A DNA stretch of 64,000 nucleotides from Arenimonas metalli CF5-1 (lineage in GTDB: Bacteria > Pseudomonadota > Gammaproteobacteria > Xanthomonadales > Xanthomonadaceae), in the NCBI RefSeq assembly GCF_000747155.1, contig NZ_AVCK01000012.1, positions 248,001 through 312,000 on the forward strand, read 5' to 3'. Positions 29,853 to 37,059 of this stretch are shown in pieces (positions within the stretch are counted from its first letter, which is position 1; each line of letters starts with the position of its first letter). A program made the position numbers and the translations under genes. The notes under the pieces are model-generated. The model was given only the letters and a program-made list of their open reading frames with translations, was not told the origin of the DNA and made no database searches.

Positions 29853-31093
29853 GCCATGAACCAGGCTGTCAGCGCGCCCGCAGTGGCCATCAGCGCGTAC
29901 GCCAGCGCCAAGGGCCCCGCCACGGCGTGACCGGCCAGACCGGCGGCCAACGCCAGCTTGGTGGCCTGGTTGACGGCCGCGCCAAGCAGCAGCGCCCAGG
30001 CGGCCGCCGCCGGCGTCACGATCCCCTCGCCCACCATTCGCCCGGTGCTGACGATGATGGCGTCGACATCCGCGAGACCGGCGATCGCCGACGTCAGGAA
30101 CAAGCCCGCTTCACCCCACCAGTCCGTCAGCGCCCGGCTGACCAGCGCGACGACAGCGAGCAAGGCGGCGAAGCCCAGCGCAAAGCGCAGCGCGAGCGGA
30201 TTGCGGAGCGCGGGCTCGGGCAGCGACGCGTGGGAGGTCCGCTGCCACAGCAGGCCCAGCACGCCGCCCGCAACTGCCATTGCCGCCAGGATGGGCCACA
30301 AGCGGGCCAGCAGGGGCGGCGCCGTCACGGCGATCACCCCGATCATGCGGGCGAACATCGCCGCGCAGGCCAAGATGGCGCCGGCGGCGGCCGGACGCGC
30401 CAGCGCGGGGGTGGTCGCCGCCATCCGCGCCAAGGCTGCGGTCGTGGCCGTGGAGGACACGATGCCGCCCAGTAGCGCCGTGATCATGAGGCCCCGACGC
30501 GGGCCGGTGACGCGCATGGCGACGTACCCCGCAAACGACAAGCCGGCGATCAGCACGACCGCCCACCAGAACCGGTACGGATTGATGGCACCGTACGGCC
30601 CGAAGCCCTGGTCGGGCAGGACCGGCAGGATCACCACCGAGATCAGCAGCAGTTGGAACGCGGCTGCCAACTCCTCGCTCGAGAGTCGGGCGATGCCGGT
30701 GTGCAGCGTGTCCTTGAGCTGCAGGAGGAGCACCATCACGACCGCCGCAGCGGCGGCCGCCGCCGGTGCACCGCCCGCGGCCAGTGCGCCAATCATGAAG
30801 GTCGCCAAGCCCGCCATCAGGGTGGTCAGCCCCATCGCACGGTGCATCCACACCGTCGCCCCGTATCCGGCCACCAGCGCCAGCGCCACGGCCGCGCCCA
30901 GCGCGATAAGCACGCCGTCGCCCCAGCGCTGCGCCCCCAGCGCGCCCAAGCCGCCCAGCAGGCCGATTACGCCAAACGTGCGCAGGCCGGCCGGCCGATG
31001 GCCCTCGGCAACCGAGCGTTGGCGCCAGCCACGCTCCACACCCACCAACAGGCCCGCGGCCAAGGAAAACAACAGCCCGCTCAGTTCGTCCAC
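29849..31093 (-). CDS. MgtC/SapB plus DUF4010 membrane protein
   Basis: 414 aa, GTG start, about a dozen membrane helices. The N-terminal MgtC/SapB motif reads SLAAGLLVGVERGWRQR followed by LRTFGVIGLLGGLGAL; the C-terminal half is DUF4010-like (RRGLMITALLGGIVSSTATT, FLTSAIAGLADVDAIIVST). MgtC-like proteins affect Mg2+ or phosphate stress, while the DUF4010 combination is of unknown role. Its stop overlaps the second permease stop by 3 bases (convergent), and it is divergent from the MFS gene. Confidence 0.8.
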   Translation of the reverse strand: MDELSGLLFSLAAGLLVGVERGWRQRSVAEGHRPAGLRTFGVIGLLGGLGALGAQRWGDGVLIALGAAVALALVAGYGATVWMHRAMGLTTLMAGLATFMIGALAAGGAPAAAAAAAVVMVLLLQLKDTLHTGIARLSSEELAAAFQLLLISVVILPVLPDQGFGPYGAINPYRFWWAVVLIAGLSFAGYVAMRVTGPRRGLMITALLGGIVSSTATTAALARMAATTPALARPAAAGAILACAAMFARMIGVIAVTAPPLLARLWPILAAMAVAGGVLGLLWQRTSHASLPEPALRNPLALRFALGFAALLAVVALVSRALTDWWGEAGLFLTSAIAGLADVDAIIVSTGRMVGEGIVTPAAAAWALLLGAAVNQATKLALAAGLAGHAVAGPLALAYALMATAGALTAWFMA

Positions 31094-31171
31094 GTGGGCT
31101 CGCCCGAAGAGTCAGTTCGCCGGCCAGCATGGCACGTCGGGCCCATCCACCGTCAAGGAGGTCGCAGGGCG

Positions 31172-32356
31172 ATGGAGCCGGTGAGCGCTGACTCCGCCGT
31201 TGCTTCGGTGCCGCGGCAACTACGTGGACCACTGTTGGCGCTGTTCGTGATCGCCACCGCGTACGGCCTGGTGTTGCCGGTGCTGCCGGCCCTGCTTGCC
31301 ACGGTGGCACCCGAGGACATCGCCGCCGCCACCGGGATGATGATGGCGACCTATACGCTGGCGACAGTGGTGGCCTCACCGGTGTGGGGGTGGCTGCTGG
31401 ACCGCTATTCCGCCCGCCGGTTGCTGTTGATCGGTCTGGTGGGCCAAGGTCTAGTGCAGTTGGCCCTGTGGTGGCCATCGTCGCTGACCGTACTGGTCCT
31501 GGTCCGCGCCCTGCAGGGCGCGCTCGGCGCCGTGGCCGTGCCGGCCGTGCTCACGCTGGCGGCGCAGTGGTGTCCGCCCACGGTCTACGGGACAGCGGTT
31601 GCACGGGTGTCACGGGCGGCGCTCCTGGGCGGGCTGGCGGGACCGCTACTGGGTGGGGCGCTGGCCCAGGGCGCCAGCCTGCGGTTGCCGATTGCGCTGG
31701 CGACGGGCTTGATCTTGATCGCCGCGATCGTGGTGGCGCGCATACGCACGCTACCCACCACCGCGTCGCTAGCCGCGCCGTCGCGGCTCCCGGATCGGCC
31801 GCGCCTGTGGTTGTTGGCCGCGGCAGCCATGGTCGCCGGCTTGGTGATGGGAGCCATGGAGGTCGGGGTGAGTGTGCGCGGGCGCGAAGAACTGGGGCTG
31901 TCGGCGCCGGCGATCGGATTGTTGTTCTCAGGCTGCGGCCTGGTGATGATCGCGGTGCAGACCGGCGTGTTCCAACCTCAGCGCGACCCGACCAGCTTGT
32001 GGCGCTGGCTGGCGCCGGCATTTCTGGTTTCGGCGTTGGGGGTCGGTGTGCTGCGCTGGACGTCGGAGGCGTGGATGCTCGGCGCCGTTGTGGCATTGGT
32101 GGCGGCTGGGGGTGGCGTCCTGCAACCGACGATCAGCCTGTGGATCGTACGGAGCGCCGGCCGGGCGCACGGGTTGCAACTGGGCCTGCGCGCCGCCCTG
32201 GGCGGGCTGGGACAAGCCGCAGGTGCACTGTTGGGCGGCGTGGCATTCCGCGCTCAAACACCGCAGACCGCTTGGATCGCCGTCGTGGTGGGCCTCGCCG
32301 TGGTAGTCGCGGTCGCCATAGCGAGGCGTCCGCCCGTACAAGGGGCCGAACCTTGA
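31172..32356 (+). CDS. MFS efflux transporter
   Basis: 394 aa from an ATG with AAGGAGG about 10 bases upstream. Twelve membrane helices are visible. MFS motif A between helices 2 and 3 reads GWLLDRYSARRLL and motif C-like glycines appear in LGGLAGPLLGGALAQ, which fits the drug/H+ antiporter branch. Arg/Gly-rich loops separate the halves. The substrate is unknown; its place in a metal island hints at a toxic compound. Confidence 0.85.
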   Translation: MEPVSADSAVASVPRQLRGPLLALFVIATAYGLVLPVLPALLATVAPEDIAAATGMMMATYTLATVVASPVWGWLLDRYSARRLLLIGLVGQGLVQLALWWPSSLTVLVLVRALQGALGAVAVPAVLTLAAQWCPPTVYGTAVARVSRAALLGGLAGPLLGGALAQGASLRLPIALATGLILIAAIVVARIRTLPTTASLAAPSRLPDRPRLWLLAAAAMVAGLVMGAMEVGVSVRGREELGLSAPAIGLLFSGCGLVMIAVQTGVFQPQRDPTSLWRWLAPAFLVSALGVGVLRWTSEAWMLGAVVALVAAGGGVLQPTISLWIVRSAGRAHGLQLGLRAALGGLGQAAGALLGGVAFRAQTPQTAWIAVVVGLAVVVAVAIARRPPVQGAEP

Positions 32357-32440
32357 GCAGTGCACGCGAACGACTTGACCCGTGCGGCAGCCAGCGTATC
32401 GTCGTGGCGTCGGTAGGCACCAGGCGCGACGCTGCGTCAT

Positions 32441-32454
32441 TTGACCCAAGTCAA
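32441..32454. promoter_or_regulatory. TTGAC-N4-GTCAA palindrome before copL-like gene 2
   Basis: TTGAC-CCAA-GTCAA, ending 38 bases before the ATG at 32493, the same distance as in copy 1. The flanking bases differ between the copies, so the palindrome itself appears to have been kept. Confidence 0.5.
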
Positions 32455-32492
32455 CTTCCGACCCTGCGAACCGCGTTAGAGTGGCTTCGACA

Positions 32493-32915
32493 ATGAACCG
32501 CTTCCGCCGCCACCGCTGGCGTACACCGATTTCGCTGCTGGCGATGCTGGCACTGGTGTGGGCCCAACTGGCCCTGGCGAGCCATCCGGCGTGCGCACTT
32601 TCGGCGATGGCGTCCATGCCCACCCACGCCCAGCATGCCGATCACGGCGATGCCGTCGCGGTCGAAACACCCCCGCCGTGCCACGGTGCCCCGCTCAGCA
32701 GCGATGCGCCCCTGTGCGCCTCCCATTGCAGCCAAGGTGACCTGAGCAAGGAGGCGCCACGCTTGGCGTCTGTCCCCGCCTTGGGCCCACTGCCGACTCT
32801 GCCAGTCGTAGCCGTTCAGCGACTGCCGGATGCGGCGGGTCACGCGGTGGCCGCTCGTCCGCATAGCGCTTGGCATCGACCTACGCCGCACCCGGCGAGC
32901 CTCCTGCTGATCTGA
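32493..32915 (+). CDS. CopL-like Cys/His-rich exported protein, copy 2
   Basis: 140 aa. Same plan as copy 1: basic start MNRFRRHRWRT, hydrophobic segment (ISLLAMLALVWAQLALASHP), metal-ligand groups HPAC, HAQHADHGD, PCHGAPL and CASHCS, and the conserved end WHRPTPHPASLLLI. It has more histidines than copy 1. Probably binds copper-like metals in the periplasm or at the membrane, or acts as a regulatory small protein. The merR promoter and gene follow it. Confidence 0.6.
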   Translation: MNRFRRHRWRTPISLLAMLALVWAQLALASHPACALSAMASMPTHAQHADHGDAVAVETPPPCHGAPLSSDAPLCASHCSQGDLSKEAPRLASVPALGPLPTLPVVAVQRLPDAAGHAVAARPHSAWHRPTPHPASLLLI

Positions 32916-33102
32916 TCCCGCGCCGATGACCGGCCGGTGCCCGTCCGGGCTCCGGTCGCTTCGGTGCAGCCGCCGTGTCCACGGCCTGCCCCGCCGACTC
33001 CTACCGCATCGCCCTTGGGCAGCGGTTCGTGCGAGGCCAAGACGATGGGATCGTCCCACTCCAAGCGTGTTGTCACTGCCGCTCTGCGCCGGCCGGCGTG
33101 CC

Positions 33103-33133
33103 TTGACCTGTGTTCGACACACAGGTTTACGGT
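33103..33133 (+). promoter_or_regulatory. MerR-type promoter with a perfect dyad, before merR
   Basis: TTGACC (33103-33108), 19-base spacer, TACGGT (33128-33133). The spacer holds a perfect 8-bp dyad ACCTGTGT-N5-ACACAGGT (33106-33126). This is the standard architecture for promoters twisted open by MerR-family sensors, and it lies 27 bases before the merR ATG, so autoregulation is expected. It also drives the long operon downstream. Confidence 0.85.
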
Positions 33134-33160
33134 CTCCGGACGGTTCTGCGGGAGCATGCA

Positions 33161-33675
33161 ATGACGGCCGACCTTCGCAAATCCGATCCGCCGATGACGG
33201 TGCCCGTCTGGCGCACTTGGGAGGCGTGACCGTGCACGTGGTGCGCAACTACCTGCGCCGCGGCCTGCTTCGCGCCGCCAGCCACACCGAGGCCGGCTAC
33301 CAGTTGTTCTCGACCGCGGAACTGCATCGCCTGCATTTCATCCGCACGGCGCAGCGTCTCGGCTTCACCCTCGCCGAGATCGAGGAAATCCTACGGCGCA
33401 GCCGCCAGCGCAAGAGCCCATGTCCGCTGGTACGCGACATCATCAGCCGTCGGCTGACGGAAACCCGCGACCAGCTCGAGCAACTCCTGGCGCTGCAGAC
33501 GCGAATGGAGCAAGCCGTTGCCCAGTGGTCTCGCCTGCCCGACGCCGTGCCGACGGGCAGTGACGTCTGCGCGCTGATCGAGGCCGTCGCGGCCAGCGAG
33601 GCCGCCGCCGTTCCCAAATCCACCTCGCGGCGCCTCTTGGGCCGTCGCGCCTCTGCAGAGGAAAAGACCTCATGA
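33161..33675 (+). CDS. MerR-family metal-responsive regulator, apparent frameshift near its start
   Basis: The ATG at 33161 has GGAG 6 bases upstream and begins MTADLRKSDPPMTV, but its frame hits TGA at 33227. The MerR core continues one frame over: ARLAHLGGVTVHVVRNYLRR, GYQLFSTAELHRLHFIRTAQ, RLGFTLAEIEEIL, then SPCPLVRDII and a long dimerisation helix, with SDVCALIEAV near the end. The cysteines suggest a heavy-metal sensor of the ZntR/PbrR type. One missing base around 33199-33204 would explain the break (mutation or read error). A TTG at 33217 is the only in-frame alternative start and would cost helix 1. Confidence 0.65.
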
Positions 33676-33956
33676 CGCGCCCCCGTCAATCCCCCTTGTC
33701 CTGCGGGCTGTCGCTGTCGGTAACGGCGGTCCTGCTGTACCTGGCCTGCGCGCTGATTGTGGCGTGGTCCCCCGGGGCCCTGGCCGCGGGCCTGGGCCTG
33801 GTCGTGCACGGACTGAGCCTGTCCGGCCTCACGCCGGCGGTCGGTGAACTGCGCTGGAGCGCGGTGCTGATCGGTTCGCTCGCGATCGCCGGCTACGCCT
33901 TCGTGGCGGGCGCCTTGTTCACCATTGTCAATCGCTTGATTGGAGGTAACCGATGA
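33672..33956 (+). CDS. DUF5676-like small membrane protein
   Basis: 94 aa with two membrane segments (LSVTAVLLYLACALIVAWSP and VLIGSLAIAGYAFVAGALFT). The pattern YLACALIVAWSP followed by VVHGLSL and a closing GALFTIVNRL agrees with the DUF5676 family of small inner-membrane proteins, whose function is unknown. It overlaps the merR stop (ATGA) and the porin start (ATGA). Confidence 0.55.
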   Translation: MTRPRQSPLSCGLSLSVTAVLLYLACALIVAWSPGALAAGLGLVVHGLSLSGLTPAVGELRWSAVLIGSLAIAGYAFVAGALFTIVNRLIGGNR

Positions 33957-35044
33957 ACCGCTCTAACGTTTCCCTGCTGCTCGCGAGCCTGCTCGCGGCC
34001 CCGTTGGCCGTCGCCGCACCGCCGGAGACCGACGAGCCGACCGACGACACCCCGGTGATCTTCCACTTTGCCGGCTATGGCGACGTTACCGTCACCGACA
34101 CCCAGGGCGAGGCCGGCACGTTGGGTGCCGTGACGTTCGCGCCGATCTTCCACCTGCAGGTCGGCGAGCGTTTTTTGATTGAGGCCGAGGCTGAATTCGA
34201 GGCCGATGATCGCGGTGACCAGGCCGCCGGTCTGGAGTACGCCACCGCCACCTGGCTGCTGGGCGACTCCTCCGCCGTGGTGGTCGGAAAATTCCTGAGC
34301 CCGGTGGGCTATTTCTTCCAGAACCTGCATCCGTCCTGGATCAACAAACTCGCTTCGGTGCCGGCCGGCTTTGGCCACGGTGGCGCCGCGCCGCTGACCG
34401 ATGTGGGTATCCAGCTGCGCGGCGGTCGCGCCCTCGCGGATGGCCACCAGCTCAACTACGCCCTGTATGTCGCCAACGGTCCGCGCCTGGGGCTCGAGGG
34501 CATGGAAGGGCTGGATCTGGATGTCGAGGGATCCTCGACCAACCGCGATGGCGAACGGGTCTGGGGTGGCCGCGTCGGCTGGCTGCCGCGGCCCGGCCTG
34601 GAACTGGGCGCCTCGCTGACCCGTGGCGATGTGGTGCTCGATCCGGGCGAGATGGGGATCGGCATGGCCGAGCCCGCCCGTGCCTACCGGGTCGAGGGGG
34701 TGGACGTGGCCTGGCAGGCCAGCCGGGCGGTGTCGCTGCGGGGCGAATGGATCCGCCAGCGGGTCGGCGACGCGCCGATGAGCCTGGCGCCCGATGGCGC
34801 GACTTGGCGCGCCTGGTATGTGCAGGGGGCGTATCGCTTCGGCGCCGACCGCTGGGAGACGGTGCTGCGCGTTGGCGACTCGCTCTCGCCGCACGGCGAG
34901 TCGACCTTCCAGCAAACCGCCCTGGGTCTGAACTACCTGTTCCGCCCCGGTACCCAGCTCAAGCTCAGCTGGGAGATCAACGACAGCGACAACGCCGAGG
35001 CCGAGGCCGATCGCGTGCTGTTGCAGCTGGCCCACGGCTTCTAA
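33953..35044 (+). CDS. Porin-like outer membrane beta-barrel protein
   Basis: 363 aa with GGAGG before the ATG and a signal peptide (VSLLLASLLAAPLAVAAPP). The mature part alternates polar and hydrophobic residues in strands separated by turns (VIFHFAGYGDVTVTDTQ, LGEYATATWLLG-like, LNYALYVANGPRLGLEG, WYVQGAYRFGADRWETVLRV) and ends in Phe, as outer-membrane barrels do. It resembles phosphate-selective or general porin-like proteins. The strongly acidic loops may attract cations. The family was not pinned down. Confidence 0.65.
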   Translation: MNRSNVSLLLASLLAAPLAVAAPPETDEPTDDTPVIFHFAGYGDVTVTDTQGEAGTLGAVTFAPIFHLQVGERFLIEAEAEFEADDRGDQAAGLEYATATWLLGDSSAVVVGKFLSPVGYFFQNLHPSWINKLASVPAGFGHGGAAPLTDVGIQLRGGRALADGHQLNYALYVANGPRLGLEGMEGLDLDVEGSSTNRDGERVWGGRVGWLPRPGLELGASLTRGDVVLDPGEMGIGMAEPARAYRVEGVDVAWQASRAVSLRGEWIRQRVGDAPMSLAPDGATWRAWYVQGAYRFGADRWETVLRVGDSLSPHGESTFQQTALGLNYLFRPGTQLKLSWEINDSDNAEAEADRVLLQLAHGF

Positions 35045-35055
35045 GGAGACCTGTC

Positions 35056-35703
35056 ATGACACGCTTCCCTCTTCGTTCCCCGGCCATCGCGAGCCAGAGC
35101 CTGCGGGCCGTGGCGGCTGCCTTTGGACTCGCCCTGGTCATCCTGCCGGCTGGCGCCATCGCCGCCGATGGCAAGGCCCTGTACGAGTCCACCTGCGTCG
35201 CCTGCCATGGCCCGACCGGCAAGGGCGCCATTCCCGGCGTGCCGGATCTGGCCACGCGTCTGGACAAGCCCGACGCCGAGCTGGTTAACAACGTACTCAA
35301 CGGTTTCCAGACCCCAGGCTCGCCGATGGCGATGCCCGCCAAGGGCGGCAATCCCGCCCTGACCGCGGAGGATGCGCAGGCCATCATTGGCTACCTGCGA
35401 TCCGGCGCGGGCACCCCTCCGCCCCCGTCGGCCGCCAACGGCGCGCCCGCCTCCCCGCCAGCCGCCGTGCTAGCCCCGGCGCCGGCGGGGGCGACCTCTG
35501 CGGGCGTCGCGGCAGATAGCACGGCCTTCGCGCGTGGCGCGCAGGCCTGGGCCGACAACTGCGCCCGCTGCCATGCCATGCGTGATCCCAAGTCGCTGTC
35601 CGACGAGCAGTGGCAAGTCGCGGTCACCCATATGCGGCTGCGGGCCGGCCTGGATGGCGCGCAAGCCGACGACATCCTCGTGTTTCTCAAAGGGAGCAAC
35701 TGA
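35056..35703 (+). CDS. Diheme cytochrome c
   Basis: 215 aa, AAGGAGA before the ATG, signal peptide (AVAAAFGLALVILPAGAIAA). First heme site CVACH with distal ligand in SPMAMPAKGG; Ala/Pro-rich linker (about residues 118-155); second site CARCH with a possible ligand Met in VTHMRLRAGL. A periplasmic electron carrier or small dehydrogenase subunit. The first domain is nearly the same as the whole next protein, so the two genes arose by duplication. Confidence 0.88.
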   Translation: MTRFPLRSPAIASQSLRAVAAAFGLALVILPAGAIAADGKALYESTCVACHGPTGKGAIPGVPDLATRLDKPDAELVNNVLNGFQTPGSPMAMPAKGGNPALTAEDAQAIIGYLRSGAGTPPPPSAANGAPASPPAAVLAPAPAGATSAGVAADSTAFARGAQAWADNCARCHAMRDPKSLSDEQWQVAVTHMRLRAGLDGAQADDILVFLKGSN

Positions 35704-35704
35704 T

Positions 35705-36022
35705 ATGCGCCTCCTCTCTCCCGTCCTGTGTGCGCTGACGATCGCCGTGACCGTCCCCGCCCTCGCGGCCGAGCCCAAGGCCCTGTACGACACCACCTGC
35801 GTGGCCTGCCACGGGCCCACGGGCAAGGGCGCCATTCCGGGCGTACCGGACCTGGCCACGCGCTTGGGCAAGTCGGATGCGGAGCTTGCGGCCAGCATCC
35901 TCAACGGATTCCAAACGCCGGGCTCGCCAATGGCGATGCCGGCCAAGGGCGGCAATGCCGCGCTGACTGCCGCTGATGCCACGGCGCTGGTCGGCTACCT
36001 GCGCACGCTCGGCAAGTCCTGA
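35705..36022 (+). CDS. Monoheme class I cytochrome c
   Basis: 105 aa with signal peptide (LLSPVLCALTIAVTVPALAA). CVACHGPTGKGAIPGVPDLA binds heme and SPMAMPAKGG supplies the Met ligand. It is very close to domain 1 of the preceding diheme protein. It starts 2 bases after that stop. Together with the copper pump it may serve periplasmic oxidation of Cu(I) or a terminal oxidase, which is inference only. Confidence 0.88.
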   Translation: MRLLSPVLCALTIAVTVPALAAEPKALYDTTCVACHGPTGKGAIPGVPDLATRLGKSDAELAASILNGFQTPGSPMAMPAKGGNAALTAADATALVGYLRTLGKS

Positions 36023-36049
36023 ACGCGGCTGTTCGCCAGGAGACTCCCC

Positions 36050-36409
36050 ATGACCACACCCACTGTCCATCCCCGCTCCCCCAACCAGCAACGCGCCCGC
36101 GTGATCTTCTGGGTGTTGATGGGGTTTGCGGCCTTCTACCTGATCGCCGAGCACCGCCTGCACCTGTCCGGACTCTGGCGCTGGCTGCCAATCCTGATCC
36201 TGCTGGCGTGTCCCTTGCTCCACGTGTTTGGCCACGGGGGCCATGGGGGCCATGGAAGTCATGGTGGGCACGGGGGCCACGGCGGGCACGGCGATGGGGA
36301 CGCGGACCGCGCGTCCTCCAATGGCGCACCGCCGGCCGATGTCCCCACCCCACCGGGAGATGGCCCACGGACGCCGCGCCCGCACGTCCATCGGGGAGAC
36401 CTGCCATGA
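36050..36409 (+). CDS. DUF2933-type small His-rich membrane protein, copy 2
   Basis: 119 aa with CAGGAGA before the ATG. Membrane segments VIFWVLMGFAAFYLIAEHRL and WRWLPILILLACPLLHVFG are followed by a striking run of GH, GGH and SHGGH units (about residues 62-82), then an acidic/Pro tail. The His-Gly run suggests binding of copper, nickel or zinc. Same gene partner as copy 1. The stop overlaps the methyltransferase ATG (ATGA). Confidence 0.65.
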   Translation: MTTPTVHPRSPNQQRARVIFWVLMGFAAFYLIAEHRLHLSGLWRWLPILILLACPLLHVFGHGGHGGHGSHGGHGGHGGHGDGDADRASSNGAPPADVPTPPGDGPRTPRPHVHRGDLP

Positions 36410-37059
36410 ACCCGCTCATTCCCGGCTACGGCCTGTGGACGCTGGCCGTGCTCAACGCCGCGTTCTTCATCTTTTTCGCCTGGAGTTTCTACACTCCGCT
36501 CACGACACGCGACTGGCGCAGCTTCGGCCTGTACTCGGCGTTCGTTGTGGCGTTGTTCGCCGAGATGTACGGCTTCCCACTGAGCCTGTTTCTGTTGTCG
36601 GGCTGGCTGTCGTCGCGCTTTCCGGAGGTGAACTGGCTCAGTCACGACGCCGGCCATGTGCTGGAGATGATGTTTGGCTGGCGGAGCAATCCGCACTTCG
36701 GCCCCTTCCATATCCTGAGTTTCGTGCTGATCGGTGGCGGCTTCTGGCTGCTCGCTCGGGCCTGGCCGGTGCTGTATCAGGCCCAGCGCAGCGGCGAGCT
36801 GGCCCAGACCGGCCCCTATGCCCGCTTACGGCATCCGCAGTATGTCGGGTTCGCCTTGATCATGACCGGCTTCCTGGTCCAGTGGCCGACCCTACTCACG
36901 CTGGTGCTGTACCCGGTGATGCTGATCACCTATGTGCGCCTGGCGATCAACGAGGAGCACGAAACCCAGGCACGCTTTGGCACGGCGTATGAGCAGTACG
37001 CGGACGCGGTGCCGCGGTTCTTCCCACGCCGTCGCCGGCCGCTGGCGGTGGCGTCATGA
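36406..37059 (+). CDS. Isoprenylcysteine-methyltransferase-like membrane protein, copy 2
   Basis: 217 aa. It carries [20 protein letters not shown] (SAM-binding signature) and [20 protein letters not shown], and is closely similar to copy 1 along its full length, except at the ends. The high similarity and the shared DUF2933 partner mean the pair was copied as a unit. It overlaps the ATPase gene by ATGA. The methyl acceptor is unknown. Confidence 0.7.
   Translation: MNPLIPGYGLWTLAVLNAAFFIFFAWSFYTPLTTRDWRSFGLYSAFVVALFAEMYGFPLSLFLLSGWLSSRFPEVNWLSHDAGHVLEMMFGWRSNPHFGPFHILSFVLIGGGFWLLARAWPVLYQAQRSGELAQTGPYARLRHPQYVGFALIMTGFLVQWPTLLTLVLYPVMLITYVRLAINEEHETQARFGTAYEQYADAVPRFFPRRRRPLAVAS

Larger units (their letters stand above)
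32441..33051 (+). repeat. Diverged second copy of the copL block (first copy 16876-17478)
   Basis: Both blocks contain in the same order: the palindrome, a 38-base leader, the copL-like gene, TGATCCCGC(A/G)CCGATGAC(T/C)GGCC at its end, 128-132 bases of spacer, and ATGGGATC. In copy 1 that last ATG is the cusC start; in copy 2 (33044) it opens a short frame (MGSSHSKRVV) with no cusC behind it. So copy 2 looks like a duplicated block whose cusC has been lost. Confidence 0.55.

Noticed and set aside
36230-36300. Short direct repeats (ggccatgggggcc-like) as a CRISPR array or tandem repeat
   Set aside because: They are codon repeats encoding Gly-His in an open reading frame, without spacers.
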